Assembly (NCBI RefSeq): GCF_016427565.1
Contig: NZ_JAELXT010000021.1
Location: forward strand, 1-64,000
Direction of reading: 5' to 3'
Length of the DNA stretch: 64,000 nt
Source: Microvirga splendida
Lineage (GTDB): Bacteria; Pseudomonadota; Alphaproteobacteria; Rhizobiales; Beijerinckiaceae
The notes beneath the pieces are model-generated. The model was not told where the DNA came from and searched no databases. It was given only the letters and a program-made list of their open reading frames with translations. Made by a program: the position numbers and the translations under genes. Within the stretch, counting starts at the first letter, position 1; every line of letters begins with the position of its first letter. Positions 9,766 to 18,232 of the stretch are shown here, in pieces.

Positions 9766-10410
9766 TTAGTTGGTGGCCGGCTTCTGCGCGGGCTTCGGCT
9801 TGGCGTTGCCCTGGGCGGCTCCGCCGGCTCCCGTGGGGGCCGGGCCGCCGTTGCCGGGCACGAACAACGCCCTCACCCGGCCGCCGGGGGTGGTCTCGAT
9901 ATTGGCCACGCCGGTGTTGATATCGTAGAGCACCCGCTCGCCCTTGGTGACGTTCGGCCCGTCGCTCAGGGTGGCGTTGCCGGTGAGCAGGATCTTGTTG
10001 GAGCCGCGGTCGAAGGTGGCGTTCTCGCCCGTGGCGACCTGGGTCCGGGACACGATGGTGACCGGGCCCTTGCAGTCGATCTTCTTGATCGCGCTGTCGT
10101 CGGCGCCCTGCGCGGCAGGAGCAGGCACCGCCTGCCCGCCGTTCTGGTCCCGCTGCTCGTAGAACACGGTCATGACGGTGCATTTCATAGTGCTCTCGCC
10201 CTGGACCGCCACCACGTCGCCGGTGAAGACGGCGCGGCCCTCCTTGTCGAAGACGTCGAGCTTGTTGGCGTCGATCTTGATCGGCTCCTTGCTGGAGCCA
10301 AAATTGCCGAAGCCGACGGCGCGCTCCTTGCCGGCCTGGGCCCAGGCGGCCTGCATCGGAACGGAGGCGAGAAGCGCGACGGCGAGGGCTGCGCGTGAAA
10401 AACTCATCAT
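9766..10410 (-). CDS. lptA: LPS transport periplasmic protein LptA
   Basis: A 214-residue protein with a signal peptide (MMSFSRAALAVALLASVPMQAAWA) and an OstA-like beta-jellyroll domain (KIDANKLDVFDKEGRAVFTG, then GENATFDRGSNKILLTGNAT and GERVLYDINTGVANIETTPG). LptA strands stack end to end to carry LPS across the periplasm to LptD. The C-terminal tail is Pro/Gly/Ala-rich. The start overlaps the end of lptC by four bases, showing translational coupling. Confidence 0.93.
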   Translation of the reverse strand: MMSFSRAALAVALLASVPMQAAWAQAGKERAVGFGNFGSSKEPIKIDANKLDVFDKEGRAVFTGDVVAVQGESTMKCTVMTVFYEQRDQNGGQAVPAPAAQGADDSAIKKIDCKGPVTIVSRTQVATGENATFDRGSNKILLTGNATLSDGPNVTKGERVLYDINTGVANIETTPGGRVRALFVPGNGGPAPTGAGGAAQGNAKPKPAQKPATN

Positions 10411-11165
10411 GGACGGGTACTTGTCTGTTGGGGCGCGGTGACTGATGCGGGCGTCGTGGAGCCTGTGCCGGCGGCGTCCTTGGACGATGGAGCGGAGCGG
10501 GACGGCTCGATGACGGTGCGCACGCGGCCCTCGAAGCTCATGACCTTGCCGTTGTCCTTCACCCTGAGCTTGTCGGCTTCAATAGAGCCGTTGCCGAAGG
10601 AAACGGTGACGGGTTCGTTGGACGTCACGTTGCCGGACTTGAACTGGACGAAGGCCGACTGGAGCTTGACCTCGTGGCCCGCATCCGTGGTCACCACGAT
10701 GTTGTCGCGCAGCCGCATCTGCTCCTTCTTGGTGTCCAGGACACCTCTTGCAGCCTGGAGCAATGCGACGCTGCCGCGATCATCGGTGACGACGCGAGCC
10801 TTGAGATCCTTGAGCTGCACCAGGTCGGGCTTGCGCACGTCCTGCGTGGCCTCGCTGGCGGTCACCTCATAGGGGCGGTTGTCGTTCTTGAAGCCGGTCA
10901 GCTTCGGGCTCGCCATGGTGACGTTGGTGCCGCTCACCCCGATGGAGCCGAAGCTCAGGTTCTCGATGTTCCGGAACGGATCGTAATAGGCCACGAAGAG
11001 GACCGCGCCCATGCCGATCAGGGACCCGAGGGGAATAGCGACCTTGGCGAAGCTCACCCAGCGGGAATGGCGGCGGGCCTTGGCATAGGCGCGCGTCGAC
11101 CGGGCGGCCGGCCTCAAGGCCGGGCCGTCACGCATCGTGGTGCCCTGGATTACCGCCACTGCCAA
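10407..11165 (-). CDS. lptC: LPS export protein LptC
   Basis: A 252-residue inner-membrane anchored protein. One transmembrane helix lies near 40-63 (VAIPLGSLIGMGAVLFVAYY). The periplasmic part has the LptC/YrbK beta-jellyroll pattern (MASPKLTGFKNDNRPYEVTA, LQAARGVLDTKKEQMRLRDN, VTSNEPVTVSFGNGSIEADK). It accepts LPS from the LptBFG complex and hands it to LptA. The tail is Ser/Thr/Pro-rich. It is the first gene of the leftward lptC-lptA-lptB-rpoN block. The start shown leaves an N-terminal cytoplasmic tail of about 40 residues. Confidence 0.9.
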   Translation of the reverse strand: MAVAVIQGTTMRDGPALRPAARSTRAYAKARRHSRWVSFAKVAIPLGSLIGMGAVLFVAYYDPFRNIENLSFGSIGVSGTNVTMASPKLTGFKNDNRPYEVTASEATQDVRKPDLVQLKDLKARVVTDDRGSVALLQAARGVLDTKKEQMRLRDNIVVTTDAGHEVKLQSAFVQFKSGNVTSNEPVTVSFGNGSIEADKLRVKDNGKVMSFEGRVRTVIEPSRSAPSSKDAAGTGSTTPASVTAPQQTSTRP

Positions 11166-11261
11166 ACCCCTTCCGCCTCACAATCGGACCCGCGCCATGC
11201 CGGACGGACGTGGCGATGTTATGACGGACAGGGGTTTTATGGGGTAAAGTTTAAGTGCGCG

Positions 11262-11876
11262 TCAAGAATGGGCGAAAATATCCGTCTCCGGCCAGCCGAG
11301 GAGGTCGAGCTGCGCCCGGGTCGGCAGGAAGCTGAAGCATTGATGGGCAATGCCGAGACGGTTCTCCCGCTCCAGCAGGCGGTCGAGCTTCTCCTTGAGG
11401 GCATGCAGGTGCAGCACGTCGGAGGCCGCATAATCGAGCTGGGCGGGGGTGAGCGTGTCGGCGCCCCAATCGGAGGATTGCTGCTGCTTCGACAGCTCCA
11501 CGCCGAGCTGCTCGCGCGCCAGATCCTTCAGGCCGTGGCGGTCGGTGTAGGTGCGCACGAGCCGCGAGGCGACCTTGGTGCAGTAGACCGGGCGCGGCAT
11601 GATTCCGAAGGTGTGGAAGAGCACCGCGAGATCGAAGCGCGCATAATGGAAGATCTTGAGCACGCTCTCGTCGGACAGCACGCGGATCAGGTTCTCCGGC
11701 AGAGGGCCGTCCTTGAGGATCTGCACCACGTCCGCCGTGCCGTCCCCGGTGGAGATCTGCACCACGCAGAGCCTATCCCGATGCGGGTTGAGGCCCAGGG
11801 TCTCGGTGTCGATGGCGATGGCGGAGCCCGGGTCGTATTGCGCAGGCAGATCGCCGCGATGGAAGCGTACGGTCAT
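11262..11876 (-). CDS. Short-form ribonuclease D
   Basis: A 204-residue 3'-5' exoribonuclease of the DEDDy superfamily. Visible motifs are AIDTETLGLNP (Exo I, Asp and Glu), a second acidic motif around IFHYARFDLAVL (Exo II), and LDYAASDVLHLHAL (Exo III with Tyr and Asp). It lacks the C-terminal HRDC domains of E. coli RNase D, which is usual for the short alphaproteobacterial form. It probably trims tRNA or other RNA 3' ends. It lies upstream of lptC on the same strand, with a gap of about 95 bases. Confidence 0.92.
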   Translation of the reverse strand: MTVRFHRGDLPAQYDPGSAIAIDTETLGLNPHRDRLCVVQISTGDGTADVVQILKDGPLPENLIRVLSDESVLKIFHYARFDLAVLFHTFGIMPRPVYCTKVASRLVRTYTDRHGLKDLAREQLGVELSKQQQSSDWGADTLTPAQLDYAASDVLHLHALKEKLDRLLERENRLGIAHQCFSFLPTRAQLDLLGWPETDIFAHS

Positions 11877-12028
11877 GGAACATCCAGAAAGTGATGAGAC
11901 AGGCTGTACCGCGTCTGGGCAGCGGCTTCAACGGATCCCTGACCGGGGCGGCTTGGGTGCAAGGCCAAGGGGCCTCCGCAGCAGAGTCCGAAACGGGATT
12001 GCGAGAGGAAGCAGGACGAGGGCGTGAG

Positions 12029-12934
12029 CTAGACTTGCGGGACGGAAACGGGCGCCGCTTCCACGATTGCTGAAGCCCGATCGTCGGCCGGATCCCGCCG
12101 CCGGCGCAGGGCAGCGTTGAGCTCGGCGCCGAAGATGAAGATCGCCGCCGAGATCTGCAGGAAGATGAGCGCCGTCAGGATTCCCGCAAGGCCCGCATAG
12201 GTGGCCTTCAGATGGGTCATGTTCGCCAGGAACTCGCCGTAGAGGCTGGCGCCGAGAAGCCACAGGATCAAGGTCGCGGCGATGCCGGGCAGCACGTTCC
12301 ACGCATGGGGCCGGGTATCCGGCAGCCAGAGATGGGTGGCCACGAGGCCGGCCACCAGGACTGTCGAGGCCAGCCCGTAGCGCACCACGTTGTAGGTCAG
12401 TCCCAGGGTCTTCAGGTCCGGCATGGAGAGTACGGCGGCGCGCCAGAAGGACGGCCACAGCACCACGAGGACCGCGCAGGCCACCAGGGCTCCCGCGCCG
12501 ATCAGCACGAAGCCCACGCCGATGAGCCGGGCCTGCCACCAGGGCCGGAAGCGCTCGACGCCATAAGCCCGGCACAGGGCGATGCGCAGGCTCTCGACAC
12601 CGTTCGTGGCCACGAGCAGGGTCAGCACGATGCTGATCGTCAGCACGTTCCTGCGGGGGATGAGAACCTTGTCGGCCTCCCGCGCCAGCGGGCCTGCGAC
12701 TCCCTCGGGCCAGAAATCGAACAGCAGGTGAATGATATGAGTCGAGATCCGCCCGGCGCCGAGGAGCGCCGCCAGGGCCGCAACGCAGATCAGGAAGGGA
12801 AACAGCGCGATCACCAGGGAGAGCGCCACGTGGCTTGCCATGGCAAGGCCGTCGTTGCGCGAAAACCGCGTGCCCGCATCGGCAATGGCCGCGAGGATCG
12901 AGCGGATGGATGGAGGAAGAAGGGTGGGGCGCAT
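12029..12934 (-). CDS. YihY/virulence factor BrkB family membrane protein
   Basis: About 301 residues from an internal ATG at 12934 (MRPTLLPPSIRSILAAIADA); an upstream in-frame start at 13012 would add 26 residues that do not look like the family. Around six hydrophobic segments are visible, for example SLVIALFPFLICVAALAALLGAG, VLTISIVLTLLVATNGVESL and LIGVGFVLIGAGALVACAVL. The family was once called RNase BN by mistake; its role is unknown. The C-terminus is cytoplasmic and charged (LNAALRRRRDPADDRAS). Confidence 0.9.
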   Translation of the reverse strand: MRPTLLPPSIRSILAAIADAGTRFSRNDGLAMASHVALSLVIALFPFLICVAALAALLGAGRISTHIIHLLFDFWPEGVAGPLAREADKVLIPRRNVLTISIVLTLLVATNGVESLRIALCRAYGVERFRPWWQARLIGVGFVLIGAGALVACAVLVVLWPSFWRAAVLSMPDLKTLGLTYNVVRYGLASTVLVAGLVATHLWLPDTRPHAWNVLPGIAATLILWLLGASLYGEFLANMTHLKATYAGLAGILTALIFLQISAAIFIFGAELNAALRRRRDPADDRASAIVEAAPVSVPQV

Positions 12935-13058
12935 CGTGGACTTATGGGATTCCTGGAGCGGCAGACCGGGCGGATTCTGTTGCGCGATCCGATCCCTTGA
13001 TGCGGCTCCCACACGCTCAAGGCAAGGCCCATTCTGCCACAGGGCTGCGGCGCTTTCC

Positions 13059-13814
13059 TTAAGAAGCCCGGCTTCGCGCCTCGTTCGCCAGCCGGATGAG
13101 CATCGGCCGCACCTCGTGCGGGCCGGCGAGCGCCCTGGGGAAGGTCAGCCGCAGGATCTCGTCCCCGAGCGCCATCTGCACGCCCTCCGGGTCGATGCCG
13201 ATCAGGCGCCAGGCGCCCTCGCGGGCGCTGCAGAGCCGGGTCGCATAGAGCGCCACAGCCTCAGCATGATCCTCGTTCATGTGCGCGACCGCATCGGCTT
13301 CGAAATCGTAGAAGTCGAAGAACCCGGAGAGATCCGCCAGCAGGTCTTCTTGGCCCATGCGATAGGCGCGGCCGAAGCCGCCATTGAGGCTGCCCGACAT
13401 GACTTCCAGGCGCCAGAAGGCAAAGTCGGGAAAGTCCACGTAGAGTTCGGCCTTCGGATGCTGCCGGAGGTAGCGCCGGCGGATGTGCCGCGCCGCGTCG
13501 GTCTCCCGCTCAAGCCTGTGCGCCTGCGCCAGCAGGGTCAGGCGCGGATGGGCCAGCGGGTCGCCCTTGCCGAGGGAGGACAGGAGCAGCGAGCAGCGCG
13601 GATCGGCCTCGAGCAGCCGGGTATGAACCGACAGCTGTGAGGTGAGAATGACCGGCGAGCCGTCGAGATCCGTGCCCACCTGCACGAGGCTCGCAAACGG
13701 CACGCCTGTTTCAGCGTCGTTGGTGGCGAGAGCCCCGGAGCGCACAGTGCGCAACAGCGCCTTCGCCAGCCCGCGGGCCTCGCCGTCGACAGGAAGGAAC
13801 GGATCTTTCGCCAT
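13059..13814 (-). CDS. HugZ-like pyridoxamine 5'-phosphate oxidase family protein with DUF2470
   Basis: A 251-residue protein with an N-terminal split-barrel FMN-binding-like domain (about 10-165; GALATNDAETGVPFASLVQV, LLSSLGKGDPLAHPRLTLLA) and a C-terminal DUF2470 domain (about 172-248) that begins with VAHMNEDHAEAVALYA. This arrangement is that of HugZ-type proteins, which bind or degrade heme, and of many uncharacterised relatives. Whether this one binds heme or flavin cannot be told. The DUF2470 His in HMNEDH is the likely ligand position. It is the last core gene before the accessory module. Confidence 0.9.
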   Translation of the reverse strand: MAKDPFLPVDGEARGLAKALLRTVRSGALATNDAETGVPFASLVQVGTDLDGSPVILTSQLSVHTRLLEADPRCSLLLSSLGKGDPLAHPRLTLLAQAHRLERETDAARHIRRRYLRQHPKAELYVDFPDFAFWRLEVMSGSLNGGFGRAYRMGQEDLLADLSGFFDFYDFEADAVAHMNEDHAEAVALYATRLCSAREGAWRLIGIDPEGVQMALGDEILRLTFPRALAGPHEVRPMLIRLANEARSRAS

Positions 13815-14052
13815 CTGTCTTTATGCTCCCCAGGCCGGATCGCTGCCTCCGCCCGAGATCCACACCGGGCGGGCGCGCGAACCAAATGCGGCGCCTCCAG
13901 GGACTAGATGGCTCGAAACCGATCCCTCTCAAGGCCCTCTTGGGCGATAGCCAGAGCGTGAGCACGCGGCGAGAGCACAATGCATTCGCATTGGCTCGGA
14001 TCGAATGAGTTGGGGATTTTACATCAACCCCTTAGAAAAGGGTTGGTGCCCA

Positions 14053-14156
14053 GGAGAGGATTGTACCTTTGCACCTGGTACCTCAGCAAAATCAAAGACT
14101 TAGCATGCCCTTGAATTACTCGTGTGTACCACCGCTGTGTACTCATGTCCAGCCAT
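14053..14156 (+). repeat. Direct repeat copy A (104 bp), left flank of catabolic module
   Basis: Starts GGAGAGGATTGTAC and ends AGCCAT. It matches, without gaps, positions 34654-34757 in the same orientation; counting by eye gives 16 differences in 104 bases. The shared blocks include CCCTTGAATT and CTCGTGTGTA. The two copies bracket about 20.5 kb. It does not look like a tRNA end. It could be a diverged attachment site, the remains of a mobile element, or a dispersed repeat family. Confidence 0.8.
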
Positions 14157-14215
14157 CGTGAGGCATGGTGCGACCTCTCCCATATATCCCATTTCCGCCG
14201 AGCTGCCCTACAAAG

Positions 14216-14241
14216 AAGGCCTCGGAGAATTCCGAGGCCTT
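14216..14241 (-). terminator. Probable rho-independent terminator of the hyuA-like/DUF917 operon
   Basis: An 11-bp perfect stem (AAGGCCTCGGA / TCCGAGGCCTT) with a four-base loop, about 130 bases beyond the stop of the leftward hydantoinase gene. On the minus strand it is followed by CTTTGT, a modest T-rich tail. Strong stem, weak tail. Confidence 0.5.
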
Positions 14242-14367
14242 GTCATCTTCACAGTAAATAGGCTTGGAAGACCTATGCGCTGGCTGGAGCAGCGTCATGC
14301 CCCGGCGTCTCAACGGCTATAGTCTCGTTGTCTCAGACGGATCTAGTACGTCGTCTGATCGCAGAAA

Positions 14368-15924
14368 CTAAGCGACGAGCCGCACCCGTGGCGTGCTGAT
14401 GGTTCCGACAACACGGGCTCGAACGCGGCGTGCGTCTCCCGGAAGATACGCAATTGGGATGTCTTCCGCGTCAACCAAGCTGATCGACTTCGGATCAGCG
14501 CCGGCCTCCACTGCTCGGCTAGTTGCGATCTCTTGAGCTGCGGCGATAGCAGCATCCCGCGTCAGTCCGGAGAAGACTTGATCAACCTCGCCAGAGACTT
14601 GAGCCATGGCAGCCCCAAGGGCATTTGCAACGCCTGCATGCGGCACGCGAATGACCTCACTGACACCTTCAAGCTGATCCGGAACAAGGAAGGCGCCCCC
14701 GCCGACCACGATAACCGGAGTGTCGCCAGCCGATGTCTTCATCCGATCGACGCCATCCTCGATCATGGCATGGATGCCGGCGAGGTGCTTGGCGACGAGC
14801 GCACGGTCCAGGTGGCGGACTCTGTCCTTATCGCCGATCTCGACCAAACCGGCCGCAACCGCGATATCGGTCGTCGTGAGCGTGCTGCCCCCGAAGACGA
14901 GCGCCTCTTCGGTAATACGGTAGCCGACACTCCGGGGGCCGATCTTGCCGGTATCCGGATCAATGATGGTGCCACCTCCGAGGCCCATCGGCAGCAAATC
15001 GGGCATGCGGAACAGCGTACGCACACCGCCAACTTCGACGATGTTATTGGCCTCACGCGGGAATCCGTTGACCAGATAGCCGATGTCACTGGTCGTTCCA
15101 CCGACATCGATCACCATTCCCTCGTCCCGGCCGGAAAGGAAGGCCGCGCCGCGCATGGAATTGGTTGGGCCCGAGGCGAAGCTGTAGACCGGGTTTGCGG
15201 CCGCGACCTCAGCCAGAACCACCGTCCCATCATTCTGGGTCAGATAGAACGGAGCTCGGATGCCGACGCTCGCGAGCGCACTACGAAAGGCGTCGACGGT
15301 TTTCGTCCCGAGGCTCTGGAGTGAAGCGTTGAGCAGCGTAACGTTCTCGCGTTCCAGCAGGCCTATGCGACCGAGCCGATGCGAGAGTGTAATGCGAGCC
15401 TCCGGCAGAACCGAAGTGACGATCTCCGCCGCCTCAATCTCGCACTCCGCGGTAAGTGGCGAGAAGAGAGCTGTGATACCGACCGCTGTAATTCCGGCAT
15501 CCCGGATCCGCATGGCAGCGTCCCGAATGGCATCCTTGTCCAGTGGCACGAGTGGGCGCCCATCATACTCATGTCCGCCTTCGACCATGAACTTGAGCGG
15601 GTTCACGGCCTCACGTAGGTCGGCTGGCCAATCGACCATAGGAGGCAGCGAGGCCGATGCCGGCATGGCGATCCGGATCGCGGCCACTCGGTCAAGGCGG
15701 GCACGCTCGACTACCGCATTGGTGAAATGCGTCGTACCGATCATGACGGCGTCGAGGTCATGGACCGCATCAGCATGGCTCTGAACCAATTGCTCAATGC
15801 TTTTCACCACGCCGGACAACACGTCCGCCGTAGTGGGTGATTTCACAGCTCCGAGAACTGTCGTGGAGTCGATCAGGACGGCATCCGTATTGGTGCCGCC
15901 GACATCAATGCCGATGCGTTTCAT
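14368..15924 (-). CDS. Hydantoinase/oxoprolinase family protein (HyuA-like, stand-alone)
   Basis: A 518-residue protein of the HyuA/5-oxoprolinase N-terminal family, an ASKHA-type ATPase fold. The phosphate-binding start is IGIDVGGTNTDAVLI; later come MIGTTHFTNAVVER, a second ATP motif VIDVGGTTSDIGYLVNG, and the glycine-rich MGLGGGTIIDPDTGKIG. The family opens cyclic amides (hydantoins, oxoproline) using ATP, usually with a HyuB partner. Here no HyuB is beside it; the partner gene is DUF917, which starts four bases upstream. Shorter than full-size HyuA (about 680), as for the DUF917-associated type. Substrate unknown. Confidence 0.88.
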   Translation of the reverse strand: MKRIGIDVGGTNTDAVLIDSTTVLGAVKSPTTADVLSGVVKSIEQLVQSHADAVHDLDAVMIGTTHFTNAVVERARLDRVAAIRIAMPASASLPPMVDWPADLREAVNPLKFMVEGGHEYDGRPLVPLDKDAIRDAAMRIRDAGITAVGITALFSPLTAECEIEAAEIVTSVLPEARITLSHRLGRIGLLERENVTLLNASLQSLGTKTVDAFRSALASVGIRAPFYLTQNDGTVVLAEVAAANPVYSFASGPTNSMRGAAFLSGRDEGMVIDVGGTTSDIGYLVNGFPREANNIVEVGGVRTLFRMPDLLPMGLGGGTIIDPDTGKIGPRSVGYRITEEALVFGGSTLTTTDIAVAAGLVEIGDKDRVRHLDRALVAKHLAGIHAMIEDGVDRMKTSAGDTPVIVVGGGAFLVPDQLEGVSEVIRVPHAGVANALGAAMAQVSGEVDQVFSGLTRDAAIAAAQEIATSRAVEAGADPKSISLVDAEDIPIAYLPGDARRVRARVVGTISTPRVRLVA

Positions 15925-17000
15925 GCTGCGAATACCGATTTGAACTCAAGGTCATAGCCGAAGGCCCGGGGACCGACATGGTCGAGGCCCTTGGGTGTGA
16001 GCAGGATCTCTGGAGCCGGGAGGGCAATAACCGTCACTCGCTGGCCGTAGCGCAGCGTCTCTGTGCCGATCGCCTCCCCAGAGACCGTGTCGAGCACGCA
16101 GATGAGATCAGGCGTCATCACCACCGGCTCACCGTCCCGGAACCCGACCGCCCACTCATTCTGGAACGCAAGCTCCATTTTGCTACCGCGATCGGTATCA
16201 AGCCCTTCAAGCTTGGCTGCGCCACGCAAGAAGCCGCCGGTCGTGCGACGGTCAACATCGGCCACCTTGCCCTTGAACACGATTTTTCCGCCCTCGTGCG
16301 CGAGCACGGCGGCAATCGGATCCTCGTGGGCTGCACGGGCCTTCAGGACGGCCTGCCCAAGGCGGGTTGCCTTGGTGACAGTGTGGAGAACCCCCCACTC
16401 CTTGACCTCCTTGCCGGTACGGGGAGCCTTGCAGGTGGCTGAGGTCGAGCCGACCTCGGTGCAGACCTTGCGCGAGATCCGCTCCATCCACTTCCACGAC
16501 GCGGCGCGGGTGACCACCACCTCGTTATCCCGGCAATCGACCAGGCTCAAAGGATACATCTGCAGATCGCCGATGGCGAAACTGGTCATCTGGGCCTCGG
16601 GATAGGCCCGGCCCATCGCATCCGCATCCACCACAGGACGATCAAGGACTGCCCCGGCAAGGAATGGCGAGATCGCGTTGCCGCCGCCAATTTCCACGCT
16701 CATGATCGCGCGGAACTGCTTGCCGATGTAATCTTCCATCACCAGCACAGAGCGGGCGAGATGGGCGGGATCGACTAGGCGTTCTTGGCCGACGAGCGGC
16801 GCACCCATCTTGGAGACGACGGCGACGTAATCGTCATCCTCGAGTGCGAGCGGATCAATCAGGCGGCAAGTCTTTCCGTCAGCATAAAGTTGCTTCAGGT
16901 TGAGCTGGGCAAGATAAGGACTCCCACCACCTCCGGTGCCTAAAATCCAGGCGCCGATAGCGAGCGGATCAATCTCTTCCGCTGCGAATTCGCGGATCAT
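15921..17000 (-). CDS. DUF917 domain protein
   Basis: A 359-residue DUF917 protein, starting with IGAWILGTGGGGSPYLAQL and containing VEIGGGNAISPFLAGAVLDR and VVDADAMGRAYPEAQMTSF, the Gly-rich and acidic segments usual in this family. DUF917 proteins occur with hydantoinase/oxoprolinase genes, and some are annotated as a fused C-terminal part, so they likely act together on a cyclic amide. The stop overlaps the start of the downstream hyuA-like gene by four bases (ATGA), indicating a coupled two-gene operon. It is divergent from the AroM-LuxR regulator gene. Confidence 0.87.
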   Translation of the reverse strand: MIREFAAEEIDPLAIGAWILGTGGGGSPYLAQLNLKQLYADGKTCRLIDPLALEDDDYVAVVSKMGAPLVGQERLVDPAHLARSVLVMEDYIGKQFRAIMSVEIGGGNAISPFLAGAVLDRPVVDADAMGRAYPEAQMTSFAIGDLQMYPLSLVDCRDNEVVVTRAASWKWMERISRKVCTEVGSTSATCKAPRTGKEVKEWGVLHTVTKATRLGQAVLKARAAHEDPIAAVLAHEGGKIVFKGKVADVDRRTTGGFLRGAAKLEGLDTDRGSKMELAFQNEWAVGFRDGEPVVMTPDLICVLDTVSGEAIGTETLRYGQRVTVIALPAPEILLTPKGLDHVGPRAFGYDLEFKSVFAA

Positions 17001-17165
17001 TCTGTCACCTCCGGTTAGGCTGGTGACGATACCGGGCTGGTGAAGGCCCCGAAATAAGGGTGTGCACCTAATCCGTTTGGCCTTAGATTGGCATCCTCCG
17101 CCCCGAAGTGGCTTGTTTCGGCGCGCCGCTATGGGATAAATTCTGTAAGATCAGGAATAGGTTAG

Positions 17166-18125
17166 GTGCTCGACCACGGCGCAATGATAGTGAGTTCAGC
17201 CGAGAAGTCGCATTTGTTGCGTGTAGCCTTCTTGAGTGTCGGGCAAACGCCGCGCATGGATGTTGTCCCCGAAATCCTAGCGCAGCTCGACCTGCCCATC
17301 GCTGCCACGGAATTCGGAGCCTTGAATGGCCTCTCTGACCGTGAGATCGTCGAGCTGGCGCCGTCTCCGTCGGAGCATTCCCTAGCCACCCGCCTTTCGG
17401 ATGGGAGCAACGTGGTTGTTTCCAAGCCCCGCGTTGCAGAACGCCTGGCGGGTATTCTCGCCCAATTTGGGCCGAGCGATTTTGATCTTGTGGTGATTCT
17501 GTCCACCGGATTGTTTCGAGATTTCGAAAGCCGGTGTCCAACGGTCAATGCACAGCGCGCCATCGAGGCCGGTATTCTTGCCCTCGCGGCCCATGGGGAC
17601 GCGATCGGGATCGTACAGCCTCTGGCCCAGCAGGTGCAGGAGGTTAGCATTCCTGCCTTGGCATCCTACCGTGTCCTTGTAAGCCACGCGTCACCAGGCG
17701 ATCGGGATGCTCTGGCGCGGGCACTGGTTGATCTGGCAGAAAGCGAAATCATCGTGCTGAATTCTGTCGGTTTCAGCGAGGCTGATCGGACCATGGTGGC
17801 GCGGGCGAGTGGGAAGCCGGTAGTTCTCGCCCGCCGATTGGTGGCCGGTGCCATGCGCCTGCTTCTCGACGGCCGTAAGGACGTAGCACGAACCTACGAT
17901 ACAGCGCCGATCTTGGCCGAAAGATTGCAGCGGCTGACCCCTCGCGAGCGGCAAGTGCTCTCGCTCGCGGCCGAAGGGCTGTCCAACAAGGCGATCGGTC
18001 GCCAACTCGGCATTAGCCCCAAGACTGTTGAAATCCACCGCTCTAAGGTCATGAGCAAGATGGAGGTTGCCTCCACGAGCGCCCTCATTAGGCTCATCGT
18101 TTCGGCAGAACACCCAGGATTGTGA
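17166..18125 (+). CDS. AroM-LuxR fusion, putative ligand-sensing transcription regulator
   Basis: A 319-residue two-part protein. Residues about 18-235 match the AroM family (VAFLSVGQTPRMDVVPEIL, FGALNGLSDREI, then PVVLARRLVAGAMRLLL). Residues about 255-315 are a LuxR/GerE helix-turn-helix (LTPRERQVLSLAAEGLSNKA, then ISPKTVEIHRSKVMSKM). At the two positions where the stand-alone AroM proteins of this cluster have cysteine, it has serine (ILSTG, S113; LNSVGF, S200), suggesting a binding rather than catalytic domain. It is divergent from the DUF917-hyuA operon and upstream of the aroM-ABC operon, both probable targets. The GTG start has a CAGGA nine bases upstream; the ATG at 17184 is the alternative. 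Confidence 0.85.
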   Translation: MLDHGAMIVSSAEKSHLLRVAFLSVGQTPRMDVVPEILAQLDLPIAATEFGALNGLSDREIVELAPSPSEHSLATRLSDGSNVVVSKPRVAERLAGILAQFGPSDFDLVVILSTGLFRDFESRCPTVNAQRAIEAGILALAAHGDAIGIVQPLAQQVQEVSIPALASYRVLVSHASPGDRDALARALVDLAESEIIVLNSVGFSEADRTMVARASGKPVVLARRLVAGAMRLLLDGRKDVARTYDTAPILAERLQRLTPRERQVLSLAAEGLSNKAIGRQLGISPKTVEIHRSKVMSKMEVASTSALIRLIVSAEHPGL

Positions 18126-18157
18126 GGCAGATTGCCTAGTTCTTTAGCATGCTACAA

Positions 18158-18175
18158 ATAGGGGCAATCCCCTAT
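18158..18175. promoter_or_regulatory. Candidate LuxR-type operator (18-bp dyad)
   Basis: A perfect inverted repeat, ATAGGGG-CAAT-CCCCTAT, centred about 66 bases upstream of the ATG of the aroM gene that opens the ABC-importer operon. An AAATAGGG-type half with flanking A/T also occurs at about 17052-17060 (AAATAAGGG) and, inverted, at about 33391-33404 (AAATTCCCTATTT), each in front of an AroM-LuxR gene. The dyad size suits a LuxR-family dimer. Assignment to the local regulators is inference. Confidence 0.45.
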
Positions 18176-18232
18176 AGCTGACTACCGAATTCAGAAGCTA
18201 GCCTCTGTTGTCTCGAAATACAGAGCTGGATC

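Larger units (their letters stand above)
13815..14367. other. Intergenic boundary region, left edge of accessory module
   Basis: A 553-base stretch between the HugZ-like gene and the hydantoinase gene without a credible gene; the only open frame (14122-14322) has no start context or family look. It holds a hairpin at 14024-14045 (CAACCCCTT / AAGGGTTG), the left copy of the 104-bp direct repeat (14053-14156) and a terminator-like hairpin (14216-14241). Composition is more AT-rich than the flanking genes. Confidence 0.7.

Noticed and set aside
13980..14060. tRNA gene or tRNA end as integration site at the module edge
   Set aside because: No cloverleaf, anticodon arm or T-loop (GTTCRA) can be drawn at either repeat copy.
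14122..14322. 66-codon open frame at the left boundary
   Set aside because: It overlaps the direct repeat and the terminator hairpin, has no ribosome site and resembles no family.
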